The notes beneath the pieces were generated by a model that saw only the letters and a list, made by a program, of their open reading frames with translations, was not told where the DNA came from and made no database searches. From assembly GCF_003474385.1 (NCBI RefSeq), contig NZ_QUCY01000013.1, positions 1 through 64,000 of the forward strand: a stretch of DNA of 64,000 nt. The letters are read 5' to 3'. Numbering within the stretch: the first letter of the stretch is position 1; each line of letters starts with the position of its first letter. The DNA is from Senegalimassilia sp003474385 (GTDB lineage: Bacteria; Actinomycetota; Coriobacteriia; Coriobacteriales; Eggerthellaceae). This document shows positions 44,230 to 53,069 of this stretch, piece after piece. The translations under genes and the position numbers were made by a program.

Positions 44230-45525
44230 CTAGTGCACGCTGCAGCTGAAGCAGGGGTCGTAGGCTCGCACGAGCTTCTCGACCTCGGTGCGCACCTCCG
44301 ACGCCTCCGCGCCGTTGGCGATGAGCTTCTCGGCCAGCACGCGCATGTCCGACTCCAGGTTCGCGCAGTTCTGCGCCGTGGGGGTCATGATGGTGGCGTG
44401 CACCACACGGCCGGCGTCGTCGAGCTCGAGCTGATGGAACACCGTGCCTCGCGGCGCCTCTGTGAAGCCCGTGCCCACGCCCGCGCGCACCTCGAACGGC
44501 ACCGGAACGCTGTCGCCCTCGAACGGACCGTCGGGCTCGGCAAGCTTGCGGCACAGGTCGGCGCAACGTCCCAGCGCGTCGAGCACCTCCACCGCCTGAG
44601 CGACGTTGTTCAAAAACGGGTTGCGCTCGGGCGGGCGCAGGCCGGCCTTGGCCGCCGCCACCTTCGCCTCCTGCGACAGCGCGCCCCATGACGCGTTGAT
44701 ACGCGCCAGCGCACCGGTGAAGTAGGTCTTCCCCGTCTGCCTGCAGCGGGCGAACAGCGCCGCGGAATGCGACACCTCGTATTCCTCTACCTGCTCGCAA
44801 GCCCTATCGGCATCGAACGTGACGCCTGCATCCAAGAAGCGCGCCCAGCGGCTGTCGGCAACCGGGTAGCGGCCCTCGGCCACCATGGCCATCATGTCGC
44901 CCTGGGTGGCGATATCGGGAACGGCGAAGCCGTTGAACAGGTCGACCACCGCACGGGCAAATTCGCGCTCGGCGTCCAGCTTGTCGGCCATGGCCAGGTA
45001 CTCGTCACGCGTTGGCTCGTGGGTGAAGCCGCCCACCACCGCGGTGATCGGATGGATGGAGCGACCGCCCACCAGATTGCACAGCTGGTTGCCCAACGAC
45101 TTCAGGCCCAGCGCCTGGTCGAACAACTCGGGGTTGGCCTTGGCCAGCGGGAACACGCTTGCCATGTCCAAAAAGTCGGGCGCAGCGAACACGAACAGGT
45201 GCGACGCATGATTTTGCAAGTAGCTGCCGTACACCAGAAGCTCGCGCAGCGCGCGCGTGCGGTCGGTGACCTCCACACCGAAGATGTGCTCGATGGCCAG
45301 GATGTCGGTAATCACATGGCTTGCCGAGCAGATACCGCACACGCGGCTGGCGATATACGGCACATCGGCGAATTTGCGGCCCACCACCATGGACTCGAAC
45401 AGGCGAGCCGGCTCCACCACGTTCATCTCGCACGTTTCCACCGCACCGTCTTTGATGGACAGATGCACGTTGCCATGGCCCTCAACGCGGGCGATATGGT
45501 CTACCGAAATGGCGGTCCTCGTCAT
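44230..45525 (-). CDS. cytosolic [NiFe]-hydrogenase alpha (large) subunit, no C-terminal extension
   Basis: Nickel-iron catalytic subunit of 431 residues, in the style of the group 3 (sulfhydrogenase/NADP-type) enzymes. The N-terminal nickel motif is SRVCGICSASHVI near 55 and the C-terminal motif is DPCFSCSVH. The stop codon TAG follows the histidine directly, so there is no peptide to remove, in contrast to HyaB. Start ATG at 45525 (MTRTAISVDHIARVEGHG) has AGGAGA nine bases upstream; the longer frame to 45648 overlaps the delta gene. The operon order beta-gamma-delta-alpha matches Pyrococcus sulfhydrogenase. Confidence 0.92.
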   Translation of the reverse strand: MTRTAISVDHIARVEGHGNVHLSIKDGAVETCEMNVVEPARLFESMVVGRKFADVPYIASRVCGICSASHVITDILAIEHIFGVEVTDRTRALRELLVYGSYLQNHASHLFVFAAPDFLDMASVFPLAKANPELFDQALGLKSLGNQLCNLVGGRSIHPITAVVGGFTHEPTRDEYLAMADKLDAEREFARAVVDLFNGFAVPDIATQGDMMAMVAEGRYPVADSRWARFLDAGVTFDADRACEQVEEYEVSHSAALFARCRQTGKTYFTGALARINASWGALSQEAKVAAAKAGLRPPERNPFLNNVAQAVEVLDALGRCADLCRKLAEPDGPFEGDSVPVPFEVRAGVGTGFTEAPRGTVFHQLELDDAGRVVHATIMTPTAQNCANLESDMRVLAEKLIANGAEASEVRTEVEKLVRAYDPCFSCSVH

Positions 45526-45538
45526 ATCGATTCGTCTC

Positions 45539-46321
45539 CTATTCGCGCGCCGACTGCACGCGTTCAACCTGGTTGAACAGCGCCAGCGCCTCATCGAAAT
45601 CGTCCGGGTCCACGCCCGCGCGCTCGCACGCGGCGCGCGCGGCCTCAAGGTTGGCGTCGGGGGAAAGCCCGCGGCATCCGTTGCAAGCCCGCCCGAGGTT
45701 CACGCACTTCGCGCCGCATCCGGCAACCGTCACCAAGCCTAAGCACAGCTGGCCTTGGTCGAAGAAGCAGTCGGTGCCGTTGCGTTTGCACTGCCCGCAC
45801 ATGGTGCCCGTTCGGTCGAACTTGTTCGAACCGTACAGCGCGCGCTGCAGCACGTCGATGAAGTCCATGGTGTCGACCGGGCAGCAGCGCACCGTGTGGT
45901 CGACGTCGATGACCGCGCCGACCGGGCGCGGCACCACCATGGAACCGCATGCCGCGGGTACGTCCTTGTACACCTGGCTCGGACGCTTGAAGAAGTTGCG
46001 CGCCGCGATGCCGGGGATGCCCGCAGTGGCGGCGCAAGCACCCAAGGCGATGACGCACTTGGCGCGCTCACGCAGCTTGCGCACCGTGGCTTCGGATTCC
46101 TCGGTGGTCACGGCGCCCTCGATGACGGCCACGTCGAACTCCTCCGGCATGGGCTCGCTCGAAGCCAGCTGCCAATAGCGCAGGTCGATCTGACCGAGCA
46201 CGTCGGTCAGGTGCTGCTCGACGTTGGTGATCTGAAGCTGGCAGCCGAAGCAGCTGGCAAACCCGACCACCACAACGCGCGGAAGGTCGCGCGCCTGGCG
46301 GTCGTCGTTTCCGCATCCCAT
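45539..46321 (-). CDS. cytosolic [NiFe]-hydrogenase delta (small) subunit
   Basis: Small subunit of 260 residues carrying iron-sulfur clusters. The proximal-cluster motif is GFASCFGCQLQITNVEQHL near 20-40, followed by GACAATAGIPG near 95 and RCCPVDTMDF. A C-terminal set of cysteines (MCGQCKRNGTDC, CLGLVTVAGCGAKCV, ACNGCRG) suggests further clusters, as in sulfhydrogenase delta. There is no signal peptide, so it stays in the cytosol. Start ATG at 46321 has GGGAGG seven bases upstream; an ATG at 46336 is also possible, overlapping the upstream stop. Confidence 0.88.
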   Translation of the reverse strand: MGCGNDDRQARDLPRVVVVGFASCFGCQLQITNVEQHLTDVLGQIDLRYWQLASSEPMPEEFDVAVIEGAVTTEESEATVRKLRERAKCVIALGACAATAGIPGIAARNFFKRPSQVYKDVPAACGSMVVPRPVGAVIDVDHTVRCCPVDTMDFIDVLQRALYGSNKFDRTGTMCGQCKRNGTDCFFDQGQLCLGLVTVAGCGAKCVNLGRACNGCRGLSPDANLEAARAACERAGVDPDDFDEALALFNQVERVQSARE

Positions 46322-46336
46322 GTTCGTGCCTCCCAT

Positions 46337-47248
46337 CTACATCGACCCCTGGATGTTCTTCGCTTCCCAATAGTTGAACACGGGCCCGTCGATGCAGCAG
46401 TACTGGTGCCCGATCTGGCAGTGGCCGCACTTGCCCATGCCGCACTTCATGTGGCGCTCAAAGCTCATGTAGATATGGTCGTAGCTGATGCCCTTCTTGC
46501 GCATCTCGGCGACCACGAAGCGGTACATCACCGGCGGGCCGCACACCGCGCCGAAGGTGTTCGTCGGGCTGATCTCCAGGTGCTCGAAGGGCTTGGTGAC
46601 CAGGCCCACTTCGCCATCCCACGTGTCGTCAGGGTTGTCGACGGTCAGGTACAGGTCGAAGTCCTTGCGATGACGCCACATCTCGAACTGGTTGCGGAAC
46701 ATGACCTCGGAGGGGTTCTTCGAACCGTAGATGATGGTGACCTTGCCGAAGTCGCTGCGCTCGTCGTGGATGTTGTTGATGAGGCTGCGAAGCGGCGCGA
46801 TGCCCAGGCCGCCGGCAACCAACAGGATATCGTGACCCTTCATCTCCTCGAACGGGAAGCCGCGGCCGAAAGGCCCGCGGATGCCCACGATGTCGCCGCA
46901 CTGCATCTTGTGCAGCGCCTCGGTGAAGCGACCGGCACGGCGCACGCACAGCTCGATGAAGCCGCGCTTGGAGGGGCTTGACGAAATGGAGATGGGAGCC
47001 TCGCCCACGCCGAAGATGGTCAGCTCGACGAACTGGCCCGGCTCGTGGCGGAACGCCTCGCGGATGCGCTCGTCGATCAGGCGGAACTCGAACAACTTCT
47101 CGGTTGCCGTCAACTCGGTGATGGATGTGATGCGCGCCGGCCACGGGCGATACGGGTTGGCGGCCATGAGCTCCTGCCCCGTCATGGCAGCCGGCTCATC
47201 GTGGTACGGCGATACGACCACGGGGTTGAAATCGGTGTTAGCAGGCAC
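46337..47248 (-). CDS. hydrogenase gamma subunit, FAD/NAD(P)-binding
   Basis: A 303-residue ferredoxin-NADP reductase-like protein. The FAD domain is near 40-140 (RHEPGQFVELTIFGVGEAPISISSSP), the nicotinamide domain near 135-260 (DILLVAGGLGIAPLRSLI, AVCGPPVMYRFV), and a C-terminal 2Fe-2S site (CGMGKCGHCQIGHQYCC, near 270-286). This is the electron gate between the hydrogenase and NAD(P)H in the sulfhydrogenase gamma family. The start is GTG at 47248, overlapping the beta gene by eleven bases; the stop almost touches the delta start. Which pyridine nucleotide is used is not decided. Confidence 0.92.
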   Translation of the reverse strand: MPANTDFNPVVVSPYHDEPAAMTGQELMAANPYRPWPARITSITELTATEKLFEFRLIDERIREAFRHEPGQFVELTIFGVGEAPISISSSPSKRGFIELCVRRAGRFTEALHKMQCGDIVGIRGPFGRGFPFEEMKGHDILLVAGGLGIAPLRSLINNIHDERSDFGKVTIIYGSKNPSEVMFRNQFEMWRHRKDFDLYLTVDNPDDTWDGEVGLVTKPFEHLEISPTNTFGAVCGPPVMYRFVVAEMRKKGISYDHIYMSFERHMKCGMGKCGHCQIGHQYCCIDGPVFNYWEAKNIQGSM

Positions 47249-48275
47249 CTTCGGCCCCCTTCTTCTCGAAGAACTCCAGCACGCGAATGGGGTTGATGTC
47301 GGCCTTGCACGCCTTCACGCAGCGTCCGCAGCCCACGCACAGCATGCGGTCGTAGGTGGCCAAAAAGCCGTTGAGCTTGTGGTACATGCGGTGGCGCACG
47401 CGCTCGCGGCCCGTGGGGCGGAAGTTGTGACCGCCAGCCACCACGGCGAACTGCGGCGAAGTGCACGCATCCCAGATGCGCTGACGCTCGCCGGTTTGGC
47501 CGTCAGGGTCGAGCACGTCCTGGATATCGAAGCAGAAGCACGTCGGGCACACGGCGGCGCAGGCGTTGCAGGCCAGGCACTTGCTGCCCAGCTCCTCCCA
47601 AAACGGGTCGGAATGGAACGCGTCCATGAGCATGGCCACGTCCTGGATCTCGGGGATCTCGGGATTGAACGCCGCCTGGCGCGCACGCGTGGCATGGCGG
47701 AACTCGATGCGGTCCTCGTTGGTGGCATCGCGCAGGTCAACGGCGGACTCCAGGATGTTGGCGGCCTCGACGCTGGAGATGCTGACCAGGAACTTATCGC
47801 CCAGACGATGAAGGAACAGGTCGTAGCCGAAACGCGCCTCGTCGGCATCCCACAGGTTGCAGAAGCAATCGGAGTCGGGGCTGCACGACACGCCCACGAT
47901 CAACGTGGCGGCGCGGCGGGCCTTATAGTACGGATCGGGATAACGCCCGTCGCGGAACACCAGGTCCAAGCGGTTGATGGCGTTGATGTCGCACGCATGG
48001 GCGCCGAAGATCACGCGCGGGACCACTTCCTCCTGGAAATCGGCCACCTCGTTGGTGGCGGCGTTGTACCGCATGAGCGTTTCGGTGGGAGGAAGGAAGT
48101 AGCGCTTCGGCGATGCGAGCGTGGTGTCGTAGGCCAGGTCCATCTCGTCAGGCGAGCTGATGGCCTCGAACGAATAGTGCGCACCGCGCTTCACAGGGGC
48201 CACGACCTCGTAGCCGTCCATGAATGCCGACACCAATGCGGGTAGCTCCGCGGCGTCGAAAACTCGATAGAGCAT
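47238..48275 (-). CDS. hydrogenase beta subunit, 4Fe-4S
   Basis: A 345-residue iron-sulfur protein of the sulfhydrogenase beta/4Fe-4S dicluster family. Seen: VIFGAHACDINAINRLD near 93, GVSCSPDSDCFCNLWDADEA near 125, then two cluster motifs: CLACNACAAVCPTCFCFD (about 237) and CVGCGRCVKACKADINPI (about 313). It passes electrons between the gamma and delta subunits. It is the first gene of the operon beta-gamma-delta-alpha. The start ATG at 48275 begins MLYRVFDAAELPA. Confidence 0.9.
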   Translation of the reverse strand: MLYRVFDAAELPALVSAFMDGYEVVAPVKRGAHYSFEAISSPDEMDLAYDTTLASPKRYFLPPTETLMRYNAATNEVADFQEEVVPRVIFGAHACDINAINRLDLVFRDGRYPDPYYKARRAATLIVGVSCSPDSDCFCNLWDADEARFGYDLFLHRLGDKFLVSISSVEAANILESAVDLRDATNEDRIEFRHATRARQAAFNPEIPEIQDVAMLMDAFHSDPFWEELGSKCLACNACAAVCPTCFCFDIQDVLDPDGQTGERQRIWDACTSPQFAVVAGGHNFRPTGRERVRHRMYHKLNGFLATYDRMLCVGCGRCVKACKADINPIRVLEFFEKKGAEGAC

Positions 48276-48420
48276 GTTTCATCCGTTTCTCGTCTTACGG
48301 CATTGCGGGCTCCGATAACGCAAGCACCCGCATGGTGCTTGCAAGCGGCACGGCCACCCCCTTAAGGCAGCGTACCGATGGCAACACGCGTGAACAGTAT
48401 TCCAGCATCCCGCCTAATCA

Positions 48421-48455
48421 AAAAGCCCTTTGCCCGCTTGAGCGGGCAAAGGGCC
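48421..48455 (-). terminator. terminator of ndk
   Basis: GCCCTTTGCCCGC / GCGGGCAAAGGGC stem of 13 bp with a 4-base loop (48425-48454). On the minus strand it ends in TTTTTGAT. It is 28 bases past the ndk stop. Confidence 0.92.
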
Positions 48456-48481
48456 TCCAAAGATGCAGGATGCCGGTCGGC

Positions 48482-48886
48482 TTATGCGAAGAAGATGCCG
48501 ATCTCGCGCTCAGCGGACTCCGGGGAGTCGGAGCCGTGAATAACATTCTCGTCCATAATCAGACCGAAATCACCGCGAATCGTGCCGGGGGCAGCTTCAG
48601 CCGGATTAGTGGCGCCCATGAGGGTGCGCACCTTGGAGACGGCGCCCTCGCCGGAGATGACCATCTTCACGACCGGGCCGGAGGTGATGTAGGAGATGAG
48701 GCCGTCGTAGAATGGCTTGCCCTCGTGCTCGGCGTAGTTGGCCTTGGCCTGGTCAAGCGTCACCATGCCCAGCTCCATGCGCTCGACGGTCAGGCCGGCG
48801 CGCTCGAAGCGGTTGACGATCTCGCCGATGTGGCCGTTGCGCACACCGTCGGGCTTGATCATGCTGTAGGTCTTCTGGATAGCCAT
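48482..48886 (-). CDS. ndk: nucleoside diphosphate kinase
   Basis: Transfers the terminal phosphate between nucleoside triphosphates and diphosphates. Length 134 residues is normal for the bacterial enzyme. Seen: KTYSMIKPDGVRNGHIGEI near the N-terminus (nucleotide-binding lysine), YITSGPVVKMVISGEGAV, ATNPAEAAPGTIRGDFG and the catalytic histidine in NVIHGSDSPESAEREI near 115. The start ATG at 48886 has AAAGGTA upstream. A single-gene unit with its own terminator. Confidence 0.97.
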   Translation of the reverse strand: MAIQKTYSMIKPDGVRNGHIGEIVNRFERAGLTVERMELGMVTLDQAKANYAEHEGKPFYDGLISYITSGPVVKMVISGEGAVSKVRTLMGATNPAEAAPGTIRGDFGLIMDENVIHGSDSPESAEREIGIFFA

Positions 48887-49029
48887 GATTGGTACCTTTC
48901 TTCTTATCTCTTATCCCAAGCGCCCGTTTCCACGGGCGCAGGTTACCTTGATTGCGGCTTCAATGCTTGACTGCGCATCGAGCCGTTTGGCGACAGGCTC
49001 GGACGCGAAGTCCGCAGCTCGTCAAGCCG

Positions 49030-50418
49030 TTAGTTCTGGCTGGGGAAGTACAGCTCCACGTTGCTGACCTTCCAACCGATGAGGTCGCGCACCATGGATA
49101 GCTTGTACTGCATCTGCCCGCCGCCGTCGGTTTCAGCGGTCACGTACACGGTGGAATCGGTCATGGACTTCTCCACGGCGTTGATGGTGGGTGCGGAATC
49201 CTTCACGAGCGAGTTGGTCATGGAAGCGGCGGACGTGTCGCTTACCTCGGCGGAATACAGCGCGGAGGCGTTATCCGGATCGGCGAACAGCCGCGTTGCC
49301 ACGCTGTCCTGGCTGGGGTAGCCCCAACCCTGCGTGTACATGAACAGCGCGCCGCCAAAGGCCGCCACCACGAGCAGGATGATGACCACGAAAATCTTCA
49401 GACCCACGTTGCGGCGCTTGCGATCGCGCTTGGCAACGCCCTTGGACCACTGCTCCAGCTCCTCGTCGGAGGCGCTGAAGAAGCGATCATCGCCCGCTGC
49501 CGCGCCGTACTGGCCGGCATCGGCGGCGTAGGGGTCGCCGTAATAGTACGGATCGGCCTGCTGGGCCGCGTAGGGGTCCTGTTCGGCGTACATGGCGGAG
49601 CCGTCGGCTGCCACATCGATGCCGGAAAGGTCCGCCGAATCGGAGGGCGCTGCGCCGCCGGGAACCGAAACCGGGGCCATGACCTGGGTGATCTCGGACG
49701 TGCCCTGGGCGACCGCTGCCACCGCGCGTTGGTAATCAACGCTTGCGGAGTCGGACAGGAAATACGTCTTGTCGGCGATGGACTCCTCGAAGGCGTTGAC
49801 GGCCTTCTGCATCTGGCCGGTCGCGACGTAGGCCTGGCCGAGGTTGGCGTACAGGCGGTTGCGCATCTCGGGCTGCATGTCGAACTGCAGGGCGCTCTCG
49901 TAGGACGACACCGCATCGGCGGCACGATTGAGGGCCATGAAGCACACGCCCAGGTTCAGCAGGGCCTTGGTGGGGTCGGGATTGGCCTCGTCAAGGGCGG
50001 CGTTGCGGAACGCCACGCCGGCCTCGGCGGTCTTACCCATCTTCAGAAGCGCGTTGCCCATGCCCGTGTAGGCCTTGTAGGCGGAATCGTATTTCGCATC
50101 GGAAGCGGCCGCCTCGAAGTTGGCAACGGCATCCTCGTAGTCGTGCAGGGCGGCGTAGGCCATGCCCAGGTTGTAATGCACGCCGCCGCGGGCGTCGTAG
50201 GCCTCGTCGGCCACGGCCTGGCCGTAGGCCTGGATTGCCTCGTTGGGCTGCTTGAGCTTCACCAGGCAGTTGCCCATCTGGTGGTACAGCTGGCCCATCT
50301 CGCCGGGGGCGAGGGGGCTGGCCTCGTCCTGCAAGCACTGCCGGTAGACTTTCAAGGCGCCTTGGAAGTCCTTCTGCGCATACGCTGCGCGGGCTTGCTG
50401 GAATAACTGGTTGTTCAT
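49030..50418 (-). CDS. TPR-repeat membrane protein
   Basis: A 462-residue protein. Residues 1-235 form about six TPR-type helical pairs (for example FQQARAAYAQKDFQGALKVY, VHYNLGMAYAALHDYEDAVANFEAA, YANLGQAYVATGQMQKAVNAFEESI). A disordered segment rich in Y, P, A, D and Q follows (about 270-330), then a basic patch RDRKRRNVGLK, a membrane span near 345-368 (IFVVIILLVVAAFGGALFMYTQG) and a small outside domain of about 90 residues. So the TPRs are cytosolic. It lies downstream of the cyclophilin gene on the same strand. Not recognised as a named family. Confidence 0.7.
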   Translation of the reverse strand: MNNQLFQQARAAYAQKDFQGALKVYRQCLQDEASPLAPGEMGQLYHQMGNCLVKLKQPNEAIQAYGQAVADEAYDARGGVHYNLGMAYAALHDYEDAVANFEAAASDAKYDSAYKAYTGMGNALLKMGKTAEAGVAFRNAALDEANPDPTKALLNLGVCFMALNRAADAVSSYESALQFDMQPEMRNRLYANLGQAYVATGQMQKAVNAFEESIADKTYFLSDSASVDYQRAVAAVAQGTSEITQVMAPVSVPGGAAPSDSADLSGIDVAADGSAMYAEQDPYAAQQADPYYYGDPYAADAGQYGAAAGDDRFFSASDEELEQWSKGVAKRDRKRRNVGLKIFVVIILLVVAAFGGALFMYTQGWGYPSQDSVATRLFADPDNASALYSAEVSDTSAASMTNSLVKDSAPTINAVEKSMTDSTVYVTAETDGGGQMQYKLSMVRDLIGWKVSNVELYFPSQN

Positions 50419-50466
50419 CTGGATCCTTCGCTATCTTGTACGCTTCGAAATGCTGCGGTTAGCAGG

Positions 50467-51000
50467 CTATTCGGCGGCGTTCTCGATCTCGATGCCCTCG
50501 ATCACATCGCCGACGCGAAGCTGGGCGATGACGTCCATACCCTCGATCGTCTGGCCGAACACGGTGTAGCCGCTGTCCAGCATGGGCTGGGCGCCCAGGC
50601 ACAGGTAGAACTGCGAACCCGCGGAATCGGGGTTCTGGCTGCGGGCCATGGCCAGCGCGCCGTCGGCATGGTGGTTGTTGGGGTTGGTGGAGTACTCCTC
50701 CTTGATGCAGTAGCCCGGGCCGCCGGTGCCGAGGCCGGCGAAGGGATTGCCTGCAGCGGCGATGACCTGGTCAGTATCAAGGTCGCGCGTGTTGGGGCAA
50801 CCGCCCTGGATGACGAAGCCCGGCACGTAGCGGTGGAACTTCAGGTTGTCGTAGAAGCCCTTGGTGGCAAGCTCGACGAAGTTGCCGACGTGGATGGGGG
50901 CGTCCTTGCCCGCCAGCTGCACGCGGATGTCGCCCTTGGAGGTTTTGATGACGGCGATCTCATCGCCGGTGGGCTGATACGCGGGAGTGTACAAAGCCAT
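50467..51000 (-). CDS. peptidyl-prolyl isomerase, cyclophilin type
   Basis: Cyclophilin of 177 residues that isomerises prolyl bonds. The core is complete: ELATKGFYDNLKFHRYVPGFVIQGGCPN (about 43-70, catalytic arginine and phenylalanine), GGPGYCIKEEY, ALAMARSQNPDSAGSQFYLCLG near 115-136 and YTVFGQTIEGMDVIAQL near 145. There is no signal peptide, so it is cytosolic. The start ATG at 51000 has AAGGAGA upstream. The TPR gene follows 48 bases downstream. Confidence 0.95.
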   Translation of the reverse strand: MALYTPAYQPTGDEIAVIKTSKGDIRVQLAGKDAPIHVGNFVELATKGFYDNLKFHRYVPGFVIQGGCPNTRDLDTDQVIAAAGNPFAGLGTGGPGYCIKEEYSTNPNNHHADGALAMARSQNPDSAGSQFYLCLGAQPMLDSGYTVFGQTIEGMDVIAQLRVGDVIEGIEIENAAE

Positions 51001-51405
51001 GGGACTTCTCCTTTTCTCAAGCGTGCCCCGACGTTTGCCAGAGGCCTTCGCGAAAACGCCCGCGCAGAAGGCGGGCGTTGCTTTAAACGAATCTCGTGAT
51101 GCGTAGTTTAGCAGCTTGGGACCGGGCGCGGCGAAACCTGAAAACGCCTGCGGGGAAAAACCGTAGAACGCACAAACGGGGCCTGAGTGCCGGCAAGCGG
51201 CCCGGAGGCGCTATGCAGCAACCCCGCACTCCGTGCGAACCCGGGGCCCGCCGCCTTCCAGCCGCACCCCCGGGCCCAGCAACCTTCGGCCCGTGCAAGC
51301 CGACCGCGCATCCGCCAGGTCCCGCAACTTGCAACCCACGTGCGCCCGGCTTCGCGGCGCTGCGCGGGCATCGCCCGCCCGGTCTCGGCGCAACCACGCT
51401 GGCGC
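51001..51405. other. very GC-rich gap between the methyltransferase and cyclophilin genes
   Basis: About 400 bases. A hairpin AACGCCCGC / GCGGGCGTT lies at 51055-51079 and on the minus strand runs into TTTTCGCG, so it can end the methyltransferase message. The part 51115-51400 is proline- and alanine-codon rich in several frames on both strands, with no ribosome sites I trust and no RNA gene recognised. Confidence 0.5.
51053..51079 (-). terminator. terminator ahead of the cyclophilin gene
   Basis: A 9-bp perfect stem with a 7-base loop followed by TTTTC on the minus strand. It lies about 330 bases past the methyltransferase stop and 53 bases before the cyclophilin start. Confidence 0.6.
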
Positions 51406-52758
51406 TTAGCCGCGCACGAAGCAGCTGACCAGCTCCACGTGGTAGGTCTGCGGGAACAAGTCGACGGGCTGAACGCGCTCCAGGCGATAACCCACGTCCT
51501 CGAAGCGGCGCACGTCGCGCGCCCAGGTTGCGGGGTTGCAGCTTACGTAGACCACGCGCCCCGGGCGGGCGGCGGCGATGTCTGCCGGCACGCCGTCGGC
51601 AAGGCCCGCGCGCGGCGGATCGACCACCAGCGCGTCAAGGCCGCCCAGCTCTGGCAGCTCGCGAGCCGCGTCGCCGCCTATGACGTCGATGTCGACGTAG
51701 TTCTCGTCGGCGTTGCGGCGCAAGTCGCGCACCGAAGACGCCGCAGACTCCACGGCGATCACATCGGCGCCGGCGCGCGCCATGGCCACGCCGAAGGTGC
51801 CGCAGCCCGCGTACAGGTCGGCGACGAGCAACCCGTCGAGCCCCTCGGGGCCGTCCTCCCCCACGCTTCCGCCAAGCATGCGGATGGCCTGCTCCATGAG
51901 CTTTTCAGCTTGCGCGGTGTTCACCTGGAAAAACGACGGCGCATGCGCCACGTAGCGCGCGCCGAGCAGCTGCTCCTGCCAGCAGCCCTTGCCGTCGAGC
52001 ACCTCAAGGCCCTTGATCTTGCGCGCCTTGCCGGGGTCGGCGATGACGCGCACCACGCTCGTGGCCTTGAGCGAGCTTTTCAGCATCTTGGCGGCCGCCG
52101 CGCGCGGGAAGCCCGACGGGCGCGTCCACAGCGCGATCTCGGTCTCACGGGTGCGCACGCTCGTGCGCACGCCCACGCGGAAGATGCCCAGGTCATCGGA
52201 GCCCTGCAGATAGCGAAGCGCCCCTCGCAGCGCCTTGGGCGCCTTGGCGATGGCGTCATGGGCCAGCGGGCAGGACAGCGCCTGCAACACATCAGGGCTG
52301 CCCTCCTGATGAAAGCCCAGGTTGAACGTGCCCTTCGCATCCCATTGCGCGCCCAATTCCAGCTTGTTGCGGTACCCCCACTGGCGCTTGGAGGGCAGGC
52401 ACGGCGCCACCAGCTCCGCCGCGGCGTCGCCGAAGCCGCCCGTGCGGGCGAGCGCCGCCACCACGTTGGCGCGCTTTGCCTCAAGCTGCACGTCGTAGGC
52501 GATATGCTGCCACGGGGCCGCGCCGCTTGCTGCGGGCTCGACCCACTTCGGCATCACGCGGCACGAGCCGGGCTGCTCGAGCTTGGCGATACGGGCGCGA
52601 GCGAACGTGGGCTTGTTCTCCACCACTTCCACGCTTGCCACATCGCCCGGGGCGCCGCCCTCCACGAACACGGTCTTGCCGTCGGACAGATGCCCGACCG
52701 CTTCGGCGCCGTAGCCCATGCGCTCGACGGTGATGGTTTCGATCATGTTCACACTCAT
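51406..52758 (-). CDS. 23S rRNA (uracil-C5)-methyltransferase, RlmD/TrmA type
   Basis: SAM-dependent RNA m5U methyltransferase of 450 residues. A TRAM/OB domain at the N-terminus (about 5-60, ITVERMGYGAEAVGHLSDGKTVFVEG) binds RNA. The core has FFQVNTAQAEKLMEQAI near 285, DLYAGCGTFGVAMARAGADVIAVE near 320 (SAM site), ALVVDPPRAGL near 385 and VYVSCNPATWARDV near 412 with the catalytic cysteine. The four-cysteine cluster of RumA/RlmD is only partly visible (CRVMPKW, CPLAHDA), so the exact target base is not decided. ATG at 52758 or 52746 may be the start. It is divergent from tRNA-Arg. Confidence 0.88.
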   Translation of the reverse strand: MSVNMIETITVERMGYGAEAVGHLSDGKTVFVEGGAPGDVASVEVVENKPTFARARIAKLEQPGSCRVMPKWVEPAASGAAPWQHIAYDVQLEAKRANVVAALARTGGFGDAAAELVAPCLPSKRQWGYRNKLELGAQWDAKGTFNLGFHQEGSPDVLQALSCPLAHDAIAKAPKALRGALRYLQGSDDLGIFRVGVRTSVRTRETEIALWTRPSGFPRAAAAKMLKSSLKATSVVRVIADPGKARKIKGLEVLDGKGCWQEQLLGARYVAHAPSFFQVNTAQAEKLMEQAIRMLGGSVGEDGPEGLDGLLVADLYAGCGTFGVAMARAGADVIAVESAASSVRDLRRNADENYVDIDVIGGDAARELPELGGLDALVVDPPRAGLADGVPADIAAARPGRVVYVSCNPATWARDVRRFEDVGYRLERVQPVDLFPQTYHVELVSCFVRG

Positions 52759-52791
52759 TTCTTTTTCGGGCCCATTCGGGCGATAGTAGCG

Positions 52792-52797
52792 TATAAT
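52792..52797 (+). promoter_or_regulatory. -10 box of tRNA-Arg
   Basis: A perfect TATAAT ending 10 bases before the tRNA. No good -35 hexamer at 16-18 bases was seen. Confidence 0.5.
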
Positions 52798-52807
52798 CAA
52801 TAGATAC

Positions 52808-52884
52808 GCCCTAGTAGCTCAGTTGGATAGAGCGTCTGCCTCCGGAGCAGAAGGCCACAGGTTCGAACCCTGCCTAGGGCACCA
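52808..52884 (+). tRNA. tRNA-Arg(CCG)
   Basis: 77 bases with CCA encoded. The acceptor stem GCCCTAG / CTAGGGC pairs fully; the anticodon stem TCTGC / GCAGA encloses CTCCGGA, so the anticodon is CCG. The T loop TTCGAAC is normal. Confidence 0.95.
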
Positions 52885-53069
52885 TTTGCATTCTCCTCGA
52901 ACCCGCTGGATGTCATGTCTGGCGGGTTCGTCGTTTCCAGCATCGTGGTTCGGCGTCGGGCACCCCGTCATCCAACGCACACGCTTTCAGCATCGGACAC
53001 TTCATCATCCGACGCACGCACCCGCCAGACAAAAGCCTTGAGCAGGCACGCCTTCAGGCGTAGCGACGA

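Noticed and set aside
51096..51428. 110-codon proline- and arginine-rich plus frame
   Set aside because: Composition follows the GC bias of the gap and no ribosome site is convincing.
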